In this document: in pieces, positions 1 to 6,369 of the stretch | How the letters are laid out: each line of letters starts with the position of its first letter | Numbering within the stretch: position 1 is the stretch's first letter | Origin: Alistipes sp. | GTDB taxonomy: Bacteria; Bacteroidota; Bacteroidia; Bacteroidales; Rikenellaceae | DNA: 7,086 bases | NCBI GenBank assembly: GCA_028691095.1 | Contig: JAQUZZ010000073.1 | Coordinates: 1-7,086 of the forward strand | Direction of reading: 5' to 3' | Program-made: the position numbers and the translations under genes | Notes under the pieces: model-generated | The model's database searches: none | What the model was told of the DNA's origin: nothing | What the model saw: the letters and a program-made list of their open reading frames with translations, nothing else

Positions 1-125
1 GGGCTGAAACCATGGTGTTGCTTCAGACTCCCTATCATTTTATACCGAGCACGACTCACAAACAGACGAATGTCGAATGGGTCTTGGTCAACTACAAGAA
101 CGACTATACGATCGAAGTGAAATAG
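1..125 (+). CDS. C-terminal end of an unidentified protein (5' end outside the window)
   Basis: An open frame runs from the window edge (first complete codon at 3) to the TAG at 123-125, giving 40 residues that end in NDYTIEVK. It has no stop in this frame and no competing long frame over the same bases. The end is polar and finishes in Lys, so it does not look like the aromatic last residue of an outer-membrane beta-barrel. The segment is too short for me to assign a family. It lies 119 nt upstream of the thioredoxin lipoprotein on the same strand, so the two could be co-transcribed. I see no convincing terminator in the gap. Confidence 0.55.
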   Translation, partial: AETMVLLQTPYHFIPSTTHKQTNVEWVLVNYKNDYTIEVK

Positions 126-244
126 GGATTTGGCAAGCACGAATCCTACTTGCAACCTACGGCAGCGTGAGAAGCTGAGGGGCATTTGCACAAGAGCCCA
201 CACCCCTGTCGTTTGCCGCGTTACTAACCTTTTGAATGATTCTT

Positions 245-1780
245 ATGAAGAGATTTTCCTTGCTTGGCGTGATGAGCCTGCTGTTGCTTTTGTCCGCGTG
301 TCACTCCACCTCCGAACCTGCGAAGTGGGAGGCGCAACGTACGGTGATTACCGGACGTATCCTCCATCCGGAACTGCATCCCAACCAGAATCGCGTGCAG
401 GTGCAGTTCAATCCGTTGCTCAAACAGAACGGGCAGAATATGCTCACCTTGCAGGCCGACTCGGTGACGGGGGTCTTTCGTCTGGAGACCGAATTGGCCT
501 ATCCGCAAGAGATATTCTTGAATTACCGGACGGGGTATCACCTCTTTGTGACCCCGGGCGACAGCCTCTACGTGGAGCTGAATGCCGAGATCTGGGATGC
601 CGAGAGTCGACGTGACACGCTCAGTACACCGGCCATTCAGTTTTCCGGCAACCCCGAAGCGGCCAAACTCAATGCTTCGATGTACGGGCTGCAAAAATTC
701 TTCCGGCCGTTGGTGGACAAATACCAAGATCAGCAGAGCCTTCAGAATGCGATCATGAATTCGCAAAGCGACGCCTTCGAGGTCTATATCGTTGAGCGGG
801 AGAAGGAGTATCGAGCCTATTGGAAAAAATATCGTTCGCAGCCGGAGTATGATCCGTCACTCAAGCCGTGGATCGAGGATATGTTGCGCTATGATGCCTA
901 TTTCGGTCGGGTGTTGTATATGAATACCTATTTTTATTTACAGCAGGAGCATGGCGATAAGATGGAGATTCCCGATCTGCCCGAGGAGTTCAGTCATTTT
1001 CTGAAGAAATATGACCCGAATGACAATCAACGGCTCACTTACAGCCACGCCCTTTTCTTGGATGAGTATTATCAATACTTGATGAACACGGTCAATCGCC
1101 AGATGGAGCAGGATACGACCATCACCTCCAACGATCAGGCTTTCGACTATCTGACGCGCTATATGCAGACCCAGACGAAGGGATTCACGCGGGAGTTTAT
1201 GCAGTGTAAATTCTACATGGAGATGATTCTCAATGCACCAGCCGAGGCTGTGGAGAAGCATTTGGGCAATCTGACGTTGCAGAATGCCTATTTCCAGCAG
1301 AAGATTCAGCATACCAATGCCCAGATGGAGGCTTTGCGTACGGCGACTCCGCCCGAAGGAATTGAGTTTATCGTCCCCGACACCTCCGTGACTCCGGATC
1401 TGTTTGAGCGACTGGTGGCTCCCTATGCCGGCAAGGTGGTCTATGTGGATTTTTGGGCTCCTTGGTGCGCTCCCTGTATGGAGGAGATGCCGGCCTCGGT
1501 GACGTTGCAACAACGCTATAAAAATCAAGAAGTGGTCTTTCTCTTCCTCTGTGGCGATGCCACCGAAACGGCGTGGCGATCGACGGTGTTGACCCAAAAC
1601 ATTACGGGTATTCATCTCAAACCTTCGGATGCTCAGATGGAGGCGATCTACAACCGCTTCAAGATCGAGGGAATCCCCCATTATCTGATTTTGGATCGCA
1701 CGGGGAAGGTCGTCGTGGAGGATGCCCCGCGTCCCAGTGAGCCGGATGCCGTAGCGTCGCAACTGCGCAAGTTGTTGTAA
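245..1780 (+). CDS. TlpA-like thioredoxin-domain lipoprotein (AhpC/TSA-Redoxin superfamily)
   Basis: Predicted envelope thiol-disulfide oxidoreductase of 511 residues. The N-terminus is a lipoprotein signal: a basic start MKRF, a Leu-rich core and the lipobox LSAC with Cys19, so it should be lipid-anchored facing the periplasm or cell surface. Residues about 30-115 look like the beta-rich N-terminal domain (DUF4369-like) common in Bacteroidota TlpA-type proteins. Residues about 125-360 are mostly helical and rich in Tyr and Gln. The thioredoxin fold fills the last 130 residues, with active site WCAPC (Cys408 and Cys411) after VYVDFWAP and the expected cis-proline in GIPH (Pro478). Both catalytic cysteines are present, so it should be redox active. 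The physiological substrate cannot be read from the sequence. An in-frame ATG at 236 would add three residues (MIL). I chose 245 because it gives a normal signal peptide. No strong Shine-Dalgarno site precedes it. Confidence 0.9.
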   Translation: MKRFSLLGVMSLLLLLSACHSTSEPAKWEAQRTVITGRILHPELHPNQNRVQVQFNPLLKQNGQNMLTLQADSVTGVFRLETELAYPQEIFLNYRTGYHLFVTPGDSLYVELNAEIWDAESRRDTLSTPAIQFSGNPEAAKLNASMYGLQKFFRPLVDKYQDQQSLQNAIMNSQSDAFEVYIVEREKEYRAYWKKYRSQPEYDPSLKPWIEDMLRYDAYFGRVLYMNTYFYLQQEHGDKMEIPDLPEEFSHFLKKYDPNDNQRLTYSHALFLDEYYQYLMNTVNRQMEQDTTITSNDQAFDYLTRYMQTQTKGFTREFMQCKFYMEMILNAPAEAVEKHLGNLTLQNAYFQQKIQHTNAQMEALRTATPPEGIEFIVPDTSVTPDLFERLVAPYAGKVVYVDFWAPWCAPCMEEMPASVTLQQRYKNQEVVFLFLCGDATETAWRSTVLTQNITGIHLKPSDAQMEAIYNRFKIEGIPHYLILDRTGKVVVEDAPRPSEPDAVASQLRKLL

Positions 1781-1787
1781 CCTTAAG

Positions 1788-1823
1788 GAGCGGAAGACTC
1801 GGAGCATGGAAGTCGTTCCGCTC
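1788..1823 (+). other. Bulged hairpin between thioredoxin and phosphoesterase genes
   Basis: The arm GAGCGGAAGACT at 1788-1799 pairs with AGTCGTTCCGCTC at 1811-1823, with a single unpaired G at 1815 and an 11-nt loop, giving 12 base pairs. It begins 8 nt after the upstream stop codon and ends 20 nt before the next ATG. No T-run follows (the next bases are TATCT), so it is a poor intrinsic terminator. It may be an mRNA stability or processing element, or a partial attenuator inside a two-gene transcript. Confidence 0.5.
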
Positions 1824-1843
1824 TATCTCAAAAACGAGGTGTG

Positions 1844-2929
1844 ATGAAACATCTACGCTACTGGATATGGTGGGTTGGGGTGTTGGGGTGTACCTTGGGA
1901 TCGGTGGGATTGCAGGCCCAGCGTCCCGAGCCGTTGCAACGCAAGGATAGTGCGTCGTGGAGTATGATTTTGTTGCCCGATCCGCAATCCTACACGAAGT
2001 TTGATTACAATCATCCGATTTTTGAGCTGATGTTGCAATGGATTGTGAAGAATCAGGAGCGGCTGAACCTCAAATTGGTGCTCTGTACCGGTGATCTGGT
2101 GGAGCAGAATCAGCGTACGACCCCGCATGGGGTCAACGGCAATTTGGCCTCGGATGCACAGTGGAAGTTTATCTCGGAGGCCTTTGCGATCTTGGATTCC
2201 AAGATTCCCTACATTCTCTGCACGGGGAATCACGACCATGGGTTCGAGCGTGCCGAGAACCGATACAGTCAACTCAACTCCTTTTTTCCGATAAACCGCA
2301 ATACGGGGTATGCCCAACTGTTGCGGGGTACCTTGGCGAATGCCGAGGGGATTCCGACCCTGGAAAATGCGTGGTATGAGTATGTAGACCCCCAGGGCGT
2401 CCGCTACTTGATCTTCTCGTTGGAGTTCAACCCGCGTCCGGAGGTGGTGGCCGAGGCGCGCGAAGTGGTAGCCCGTCCCGAATATCGAGATCATCGGGTG
2501 ATCTACCTTACGCACAGCTACATGAAGTCCGACGGTACGCGTTTCGAGCAGGAGACCTACTACAAAGTGAAGCAGGTGACCTGTGGTGCGCAGCTTTGGA
2601 CGCAGTTGATTTTTCCCAGTCCCAACTCGTCGATGGTGCTCTGTGGCCACGTAGTGGATGCGATGACCCATCGGGGGCAAGTCGGGTTTCGCAGCGACAA
2701 GAATGAGGCGGGGCGCATGGTGCAGCAGATGATGTTCAATGCGCAGGCCGAAGGCGGGGGATGGCACGGAAACGGTGGCGACGGATGGTTGCGGCTGTTG
2801 GAGTTTCATCCCGATGGAAAGAGGGTGAGTGTACAGACCTTCTCGCCCTTGTTCGGAGCCTCTCCGACCACTCAGAAAGAGGCATTGCGCACCGCGTCCT
2901 ATGACGCCTTCGACTTTATACTGGAGTAA
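1844..2929 (+). CDS. Exported calcineurin-like metallophosphoesterase, DPQ subtype
   Basis: Predicted metal-dependent phosphoesterase of 361 residues. The metal-site motifs appear in order: DPQ (Asp46, Gln48), GDLVEQ (Asp84), GNHD (Asn129, His130), THSY (His224) and CGHV (His269). Two positions differ from the classic family pattern. The first motif is D-x-Q rather than D-x-H, and the last is G-H-V-V rather than G-H-x-H. From memory, DxQ forms occur in COG1409-type and CPPED1-like branches, so this is probably a subfamily trait and not decay. The N-terminus is hydrophobic and ends LQAQ, which suits signal peptidase I cleavage. A Cys at residue 15 after VLG leaves lipidation possible. The ATG at 1844 is preferred to the GTG at 1841, and GAGG at 1836-1839 lies just upstream. 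The substrate (phosphodiester, nucleotide or phospholipid) is unknown. It probably shares a transcript with the thioredoxin gene 63 nt upstream. Confidence 0.88.
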   Translation: MKHLRYWIWWVGVLGCTLGSVGLQAQRPEPLQRKDSASWSMILLPDPQSYTKFDYNHPIFELMLQWIVKNQERLNLKLVLCTGDLVEQNQRTTPHGVNGNLASDAQWKFISEAFAILDSKIPYILCTGNHDHGFERAENRYSQLNSFFPINRNTGYAQLLRGTLANAEGIPTLENAWYEYVDPQGVRYLIFSLEFNPRPEVVAEAREVVARPEYRDHRVIYLTHSYMKSDGTRFEQETYYKVKQVTCGAQLWTQLIFPSPNSSMVLCGHVVDAMTHRGQVGFRSDKNEAGRMVQQMMFNAQAEGGGWHGNGGDGWLRLLEFHPDGKRVSVQTFSPLFGASPTTQKEALRTASYDAFDFILE

Positions 2930-2946
2930 GCCACGTGCATTTTTTC

Positions 2947-2996
2947 GCAATTCATGGATCGGTATATCAGAAATATACCGTGATGATAGGGGTAAC
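2947..2996 (+). repeat. 50-nt dispersed element, copy 1 (inverted relative to copy 2)
   Basis: This stretch aligns without gaps to the reverse complement of 5051-5100, with 34 of 50 bases identical. The identities are concentrated in blocks: GCAAT, then six unmatched bases, ATCGGTATATCA (12 of 12), a variable five-base spacer, ATACCGT (7 of 7), and a flank ending GGGGTAAC. The core is the inverted repeat CGGTAT-N9-ATACCG. Here the pairing extends to CGGTATAT/ATATACCG with a 5-nt loop. It sits 17 nt after the phosphoesterase stop codon and directly against the strong hairpin at 2998-3041, in the gap between convergent genes. Its function is unknown. Confidence 0.75.
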
Positions 2997-2997
2997 A

Positions 2998-3041
2998 ATC
3001 AATCGTCCGTACTGCAACGACTTGCAGTACGGACGATTGGT
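2998..3041. terminator. Strong hairpin between convergent genes, probable bidirectional terminator
   Basis: A perfect 17-bp inverted repeat (AATCGTCCGTACTGCAA at 3001-3017 and its reverse complement at 3022-3038) closes a 4-nt loop. Pairing continues outward with C3000-G3039, a T-G wobble and A2998-T3041. It lies between the 3' ends of the phosphoesterase (+) and era (-), as expected for a shared terminator. Neither side has a real T-run, so classical Rho-independent release is uncertain. A stem this long could equally block exonucleases or be processed. Confidence 0.65.
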
Positions 3042-3092
3042 TATTGGATGGTAGGCTTCAGACAGATTCAGCCCTGACGTGCTTTCCCTCAA

Positions 3093-3974
3093 CTACTCCT
3101 CGATGTAGCCGAAACGACGCAGTTGTCGTTCGTCGTCGCGCCAGTTGTCATTCACCTTGACAAAGAGTTTCAGGAAGACCTTCTTCCCCAAGAAGGCCTC
3201 CATATCTTCGCGAGCCTGTGTCCCCACCTTGCGCAGTTGACTCCCTTTGTGGCCGATGAGGATGCCTTTTTGGCTTTCGCGGGCGACGTAGAGGGTGGCA
3301 CTGATCCGGTCGATCTCCGGTGCTTCGTGGTATTCGTCGATTGATACCTCCACGCAGTAGGGAATCTCTTTCTGATAGTTGAGTAGAATCTTCTCGCGGA
3401 TGATCTCCGAGGCAAAGAAGCGTAACGTCTTGTCGGTGAGCGTATCCTTGGGATAGAAGGCCTCCCCCTCAGGCAGCAACTTCAGAATGCAGTCGAACAA
3501 TCCTTGGATGTTGAACTTTTTGAGTGCCGAGACCGGAACAATTTCGGCCTCAGGGAGTGCTGCGTGCCATTGTTCGACCCGTTGCTCCAGAACTTCCGGT
3601 GTCGTGAGGTCGATTTTATTCATCACCAAGAGGGTTTTGATGCCACTCTGTGCGATTTTGGTTACGGTTTCGGCGCAGTCCGTGGGGGTTTCGTGGATGT
3701 CGGTGACGTAGAGCAGCACATCGGCATCGCGGAACGCACTCTGCACGAAACGCATCATCGACTCCTGAAGTTTGTAGTTGGGTTTGAGAATGCCCGGGGT
3801 GTCGGAGTAGACGATCTGGAAGTCATCGCCGTTGACGATGCCCAAGATCCGATGGCGTGTGGTTTGAGCCTTGGAGGTGATGATCGAGAGTTTCTCCCCC
3901 ACAAGGGCGTTCATGAGCGTCGATTTCCCCATGTTGGGATTCCCGATGAGGTTGACAAATCCGGCTTTATGCAT
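3093..3974 (-). CDS. era: GTPase Era (16S rRNA-binding, 30S assembly)
   Basis: Era binds the 3' region of 16S rRNA and acts as a GTPase in small-subunit maturation in the cytoplasm, at the membrane face. The 293-residue length is normal for the family. All G motifs are visible: G1 GNPNMGKS (11-18), the switch I region with TTRHR (38-42), G3 DTPG (58-61), G4 NKID (119-122) and G5 SALKK (149-153). The C-terminal KH RNA-binding domain has its GxxG loop as GHKG (241-244) within GILIGHKGSQLRKVG. The start ATG gives the usual short Era N-terminus MHKAGFVNLIG. The gene lies 52 nt downstream of obg on the same strand. Together they group two ribosome-associated GTPases, probably in one transcript that ends at the hairpin beyond the era stop. 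Confidence 0.97.
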   Translation of the reverse strand: MHKAGFVNLIGNPNMGKSTLMNALVGEKLSIITSKAQTTRHRILGIVNGDDFQIVYSDTPGILKPNYKLQESMMRFVQSAFRDADVLLYVTDIHETPTDCAETVTKIAQSGIKTLLVMNKIDLTTPEVLEQRVEQWHAALPEAEIVPVSALKKFNIQGLFDCILKLLPEGEAFYPKDTLTDKTLRFFASEIIREKILLNYQKEIPYCVEVSIDEYHEAPEIDRISATLYVARESQKGILIGHKGSQLRKVGTQAREDMEAFLGKKVFLKLFVKVNDNWRDDERQLRRFGYIEE

Positions 3975-4026
3975 GATTTCTGTGCACCGTGTGCAGTTTA
4001 ATGGACGATAAGGAGGCGTTCCAAGG

Positions 4027-5019
4027 TTAGGCTTTGGAGAGGGTCTCCCACAAGAGATCTTTGAGTTGAGAAATATTGAGCCCCGAGACGGCCGAGATCA
4101 TGAGGGTCGGGAGTTCGGGAAACTCTTGGGCGATGGCTTGCGACAACTCCTCATCCAGCAGGTCGCACTTGGTGATGGCCAGCAGCCGCTGTTTGTCCAA
4201 CAATTCGGGGTTGTAGAGTTGCAGTTCGTTGAGCAGAATCTGATACTCCTGCCGTATATCCTTGGTGTCGGCCGGAATCATGAAGAGCAAGACCGAGTTG
4301 CGTTCGATATGACGCAGGAAGCGCGTTCCCAATCCGCGCCCTTCGTGTGCCCCCTCGATGATCCCGGGAATGTCGGCCATGACAAACGATTTATGGTCGC
4401 GACACTCCACGATGCCCAAATTGGGCTCCAGGGTCGTGAAGGCGTAGTTGGCGATTTTCGGTTTTGCAGCTGATACGGCAGAGAGTAGGGTTGATTTTCC
4501 GGCGTTGGGGAATCCCACCAGTCCGACGTCAGCCAGCACTTTGAGTTCCAGAATAAACCATCCCTCCACGCAATCTTCGCCCGGCTGTGCATAGCGCGGA
4601 GCTTGGTTGGTTGGGGTTTTGAAGTGCCAGTTTCCCAAGCCTCCGCGACCGCCTTGCAGCAGCACGACCTCTTCCCCGTCTTGGGTGACTTCGGCGGACA
4701 ATTCGCCCGTTTCGGCATTGCGAGCGATGGTTCCCAAGGGAACCTCGATGATTACGTCGTTGCCCCGTTTTCCCGAGGAGCGGGCTCCGCTGCCCGACTC
4801 ACCGTCGCCGGCAAAGATGTGTCGTTGATATTTCGGGTGGATCAGCGTCCAATATTGGCTATTTCCGCGCAATATGATGTTGCCTCCATCGCCTCCATCG
4901 CCTCCGTCGGGGCCCCCGAACTCCACATATTTTTCGCGGCGGAAGTGACGGGATCCGGCACCGCCCTTGCCCGAGCGACCGAAAATCTTTACGTAATCGA
5001 CAAAGTTCGATGAAGCCAT
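4027..5019 (-). CDS. obg: GTPase Obg/CgtA (50S assembly and growth control)
   Basis: Obg is a slow GTPase that associates with the large ribosomal subunit and links ribosome maturation to growth and stress state. The 330-residue form chosen here starts [13 protein letters not shown], the conserved Obg beginning. The glycine-rich Obg fold spans about 1-158, with [12 protein letters not shown] at 35-46. The G domain follows: G1 GFPNAGKS (169-176), G3 DIPG (216-219), G4 TKCD (283-286, with Thr in place of the usual Asn) and G5 ISAVS (308-312). There is no C-terminal OCT domain, as I would expect for Bacteroidota. An in-frame ATG at 5061 would add 14 residues. I rejected it because the extension lies across the repeat element and lacks family character. 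A promoter-like site at 5300-5270 would give a leader of about 240 nt. No Shine-Dalgarno is evident; the start is preceded by an A-rich stretch. Confidence 0.97.
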   Translation of the reverse strand: MASSNFVDYVKIFGRSGKGGAGSRHFRREKYVEFGGPDGGDGGDGGNIILRGNSQYWTLIHPKYQRHIFAGDGESGSGARSSGKRGNDVIIEVPLGTIARNAETGELSAEVTQDGEEVVLLQGGRGGLGNWHFKTPTNQAPRYAQPGEDCVEGWFILELKVLADVGLVGFPNAGKSTLLSAVSAAKPKIANYAFTTLEPNLGIVECRDHKSFVMADIPGIIEGAHEGRGLGTRFLRHIERNSVLLFMIPADTKDIRQEYQILLNELQLYNPELLDKQRLLAITKCDLLDEELSQAIAQEFPELPTLMISAVSGLNISQLKDLLWETLSKA

Positions 5020-5050
5020 AGTTGATCTTTTTGAGATGAAATCCGAGTAA

Positions 5051-5100
5051 GTAACCCCCATTTATACGGTATGTGCTTGATATACCGATGGGGTTATTGC
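5051..5100 (-). repeat. 50-nt dispersed element, copy 2, in the obg leader
   Basis: Read on the - strand it carries the same ordered blocks as copy 1 at identical spacing: GCAAT, ATCGGTATATCA, ATACCGT and a flank ending GGGGTTAC. The CGGTAT-N9-ATACCG core is preserved even though the five-base spacer differs (AGCAC here, GAAAT in copy 1). Here extra pairing is possible outside the core: TAACCCCCAT at 5052-5061 with ATGGGGTTA at 5088-5096, one C bulged and five bases unpaired on one side. This makes a longer composite hairpin. It lies 32 nt upstream of the obg start codon, so it could be an operator or a leader RNA structure. Confidence 0.75.
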
Positions 5101-5262
5101 CAATCAATAGCACACTGTGCAATTCCAGCAGGATGAGTCATTGCGCGTGCCGTGCGCGACGCTGTGGTGGCGAAGCGGGTATTCACGGAGAGGGCGCGTT
5201 GCGACGCATCGTCGGAATGGAGTAGGGTGAGTCCCGAATGGTTTGAGAAAAACGCCCTGCTA
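5101..5262. other. GC-rich non-coding region between obg and the endonuclease, probable obg leader
   Basis: I see no protein gene here. On the - strand, downstream of the putative obg promoter, it would form most of a long leader RNA. Small structures are visible. CGACG-ATG-CGTCG at about 5201-5213 could form a tight hairpin. CCCGAAT at 5233-5239 with ATTCGGG at 5262-5268 is a 7-bp inverted repeat with a 22-nt loop, and it lies right at the expected transcript start. Two tiny - strand reading frames (8 codons, 5209-5183, and 15 codons, 5141-5094) exist, but nothing supports their translation. Confidence 0.4.
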
Positions 5263-5269
5263 TTCGGGT

Positions 5270-5300
5270 CAAAGGTAATATTTTCTTTACCTTTGGCAAA
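5270..5300 (-). promoter_or_regulatory. Predicted promoter for obg (Bacteroidota type)
   Basis: Read on the - strand, TTTG (5300-5297) is followed after exactly 19 nt by TACCTTTG (5277-5270). This matches the Bacteroidota primary sigma pattern TTTG-N19-21-TAnnTTTG in full. Transcription would start near 5263, about 244 nt before the obg ATG. It shares bases with the opposing promoter-like element at 5288-5295. Confidence 0.7.
5288..5295 (+). promoter_or_regulatory. Predicted -7 element for the endonuclease gene
   Basis: TACCTTTG matches the Bacteroidota -7 consensus TAnnTTTG and lies 17 nt before the ATG at 5313, so any transcript would have a leader of only about 10 nt. No TTTG is found 19-21 nt upstream (the bases there are CGGG), so on its own this is a weaker promoter than the - strand one. 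Together with CAAAGGTAA at 5270-5278 it forms a perfect 9-bp inverted repeat with an 8-nt centre. Confidence 0.5.
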
Positions 5301-5312
5301 GTTTGTACCACA

Positions 5313-6269
5313 ATGCGTCGTCGCACACCCCATAAAAAGATAAGTCGGAGCACCCAAGGATGGATTATCGTTCTGCTGCTTCTGTTGCTGGGAGGAGTTC
5401 TCTACTTCTCCTATCGGAGGCCGATTACCCCTGTCGTGCCTCCGGCTGCCACGTCGTCGTCCCCTCATGAAACCGCCTCTGCACGCCGCTCTGCGGAAGC
5501 GCAGGGCAAAGCGCGCAGTGTCGCCACCCCGAAAGCGTCGAGGCGTGATGCCGTGCAGCCTCCAGCCGATTTTTCCGAGGGGGAGGAGACCTTGGCGTTA
5601 CCGGCCCTTACCCAACCGGCGTTCATCCTGCGAAATGCGGCGGGTCGTTATACGCTCTGTTATGACACCCTCTATCGTCAGGCTGCTTGGGTGGCCTATC
5701 GCCTCACGCCCGAGGAGGTGCGACACAAGGGGGTGAAGCGGAGTAACCGATTTTACAGCGACACGATGGTGCGACAACATCGGTGGCCTTCAGCCGTCGA
5801 TCGGGATTACCGTGGCAGCGGATATGATCGCGGCCATTTGCTCCCCTCGGCCGACCGCAACGACTCCCCGTCGGAGAATCTTGCCACCTTTTCGTTGGCC
5901 AATATTGCGCCACAGCGTCCGGCACTCAATCGGGGCGTGTGGCGTCTACTGGAGGAGCAGGTGAGGCGTTGGGCTGCTGCCGGAGATACGCTCTACATTG
6001 TTGCGGGTGGGGTGTTACGCCCCGATTTGCCCCGCATCGGAGAGGGAGTGGGGGTTCCCAATCATTTCTTCAAGGCGATTCTCTTGCATCATGATACCCT
6101 TTGGCGTGCCGTCGCCTTTCTGATTCCCAATCAAGAGGAACTCCCCAATGATTTTTCGCGCTACAAGATGAGCGTCGATTCGTTGGAGAAGCTCCTCTCC
6201 CAAGATTTTTTTCCGGCTCTTCCCGATACGTTGGAGTCGCGCATCGAGGCGCAATGTCCCTCGAAATAG
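5313..6269 (+). CDS. Membrane-anchored DNA/RNA non-specific endonuclease (NucA/Serratia family)
   Basis: Predicted 318-residue sugar-non-specific nuclease that cleaves DNA and RNA with a bound Mg ion. The basic N-terminus (MRRRTPHKK) is followed by one hydrophobic segment at about 17-34, with no clear cleavage site. This suggests an inner-membrane anchor with the enzyme in the periplasm. Residues 37-100 form a low-complexity Pro/Ala/Ser/Arg linker. The catalytic domain carries the DRGH motif (172-175) with general-base His175, then NIAPQ (Asn197 on) and LNRGVW. Asn206 corresponds to the metal ligand Asn119 of the Serratia nuclease, and Glu214 to its Glu127. The active site looks intact. The gene is transcribed away from obg across an unusually symmetrical promoter region and ends before its own terminator-like hairpin. 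A role in nucleic acid scavenging or degradation in the envelope is likely. An associated immunity protein or secretion partner is not visible. Confidence 0.93.
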   Translation: MRRRTPHKKISRSTQGWIIVLLLLLLGGVLYFSYRRPITPVVPPAATSSSPHETASARRSAEAQGKARSVATPKASRRDAVQPPADFSEGEETLALPALTQPAFILRNAAGRYTLCYDTLYRQAAWVAYRLTPEEVRHKGVKRSNRFYSDTMVRQHRWPSAVDRDYRGSGYDRGHLLPSADRNDSPSENLATFSLANIAPQRPALNRGVWRLLEEQVRRWAAAGDTLYIVAGGVLRPDLPRIGEGVGVPNHFFKAILLHHDTLWRAVAFLIPNQEELPNDFSRYKMSVDSLEKLLSQDFFPALPDTLESRIEAQCPSK

Positions 6270-6304
6270 GGGCCGATCATCGCACGGATCGCACGCTTCG
6301 CCGT

Positions 6305-6334
6305 GGCGAGAGGGTGATTCACCCCGCCGATTTT
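6305..6334 (+). terminator. Probable terminator of the endonuclease gene
   Basis: GGCG (6305-6308) pairs with CGCC (6325-6328), and inside it GGGTG (6312-6316) pairs with CACCC (6320-6324) around a 3-nt loop, leaving AGA bulged on the left arm. TTTT follows at 6331-6334. It begins 35 nt after the endonuclease stop codon. Confidence 0.5.
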
Positions 6335-6369
6335 CCGTTTCACCGGTTCTCTGGGATTCTTTTTTCGAG

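Noticed and set aside
126..244. Promoter for the thioredoxin lipoprotein in the first gap
   Set aside because: TTTG at 212-215 and the TAACCTTTTG stretch before the start do not fit the TAnnTTTG spacing. The gene may be expressed from upstream.
224..766. Minus-strand open frame of 180 codons opposite the thioredoxin gene
   Set aside because: It lies antisense to a clear lipoprotein/thioredoxin gene, and its Arg/His/Gln-rich composition is that of a mirrored coding strand with no recognisable domain.
1853..2998. Minus-strand open frame of 381 codons opposite the phosphoesterase
   Set aside because: Despite its length it is the complement of a gene with all family motifs in order. The translation is rich in Arg, His and Leu and has no domain logic.
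3975..4026. TGCAC-ACG-GTGCA hairpin in the obg-era gap as a terminator
   Set aside because: Only five base pairs and no T-run. It is too weak to separate the two genes and could arise by chance.
4729..4744. GGTTCCC-AA-GGGAACC palindrome inside obg
   Set aside because: It lies within codons for the conserved VPLGTI segment of the Obg fold, so protein constraint explains it. No second copy was noticed in the window.
5020..5061. Upstream in-frame ATG at 5061 as the obg start
   Set aside because: It would add 14 residues not typical of Obg and begins inside the repeat element. [13 protein letters not shown] from 5019 is the conserved family start.
5094..5209. Two tiny minus-strand reading frames (8 and 15 codons) in the obg leader as leader peptides
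   Set aside because: There are no ribosome-binding signals, no runs of a regulatory amino acid and no pairing logic with a downstream attenuator.
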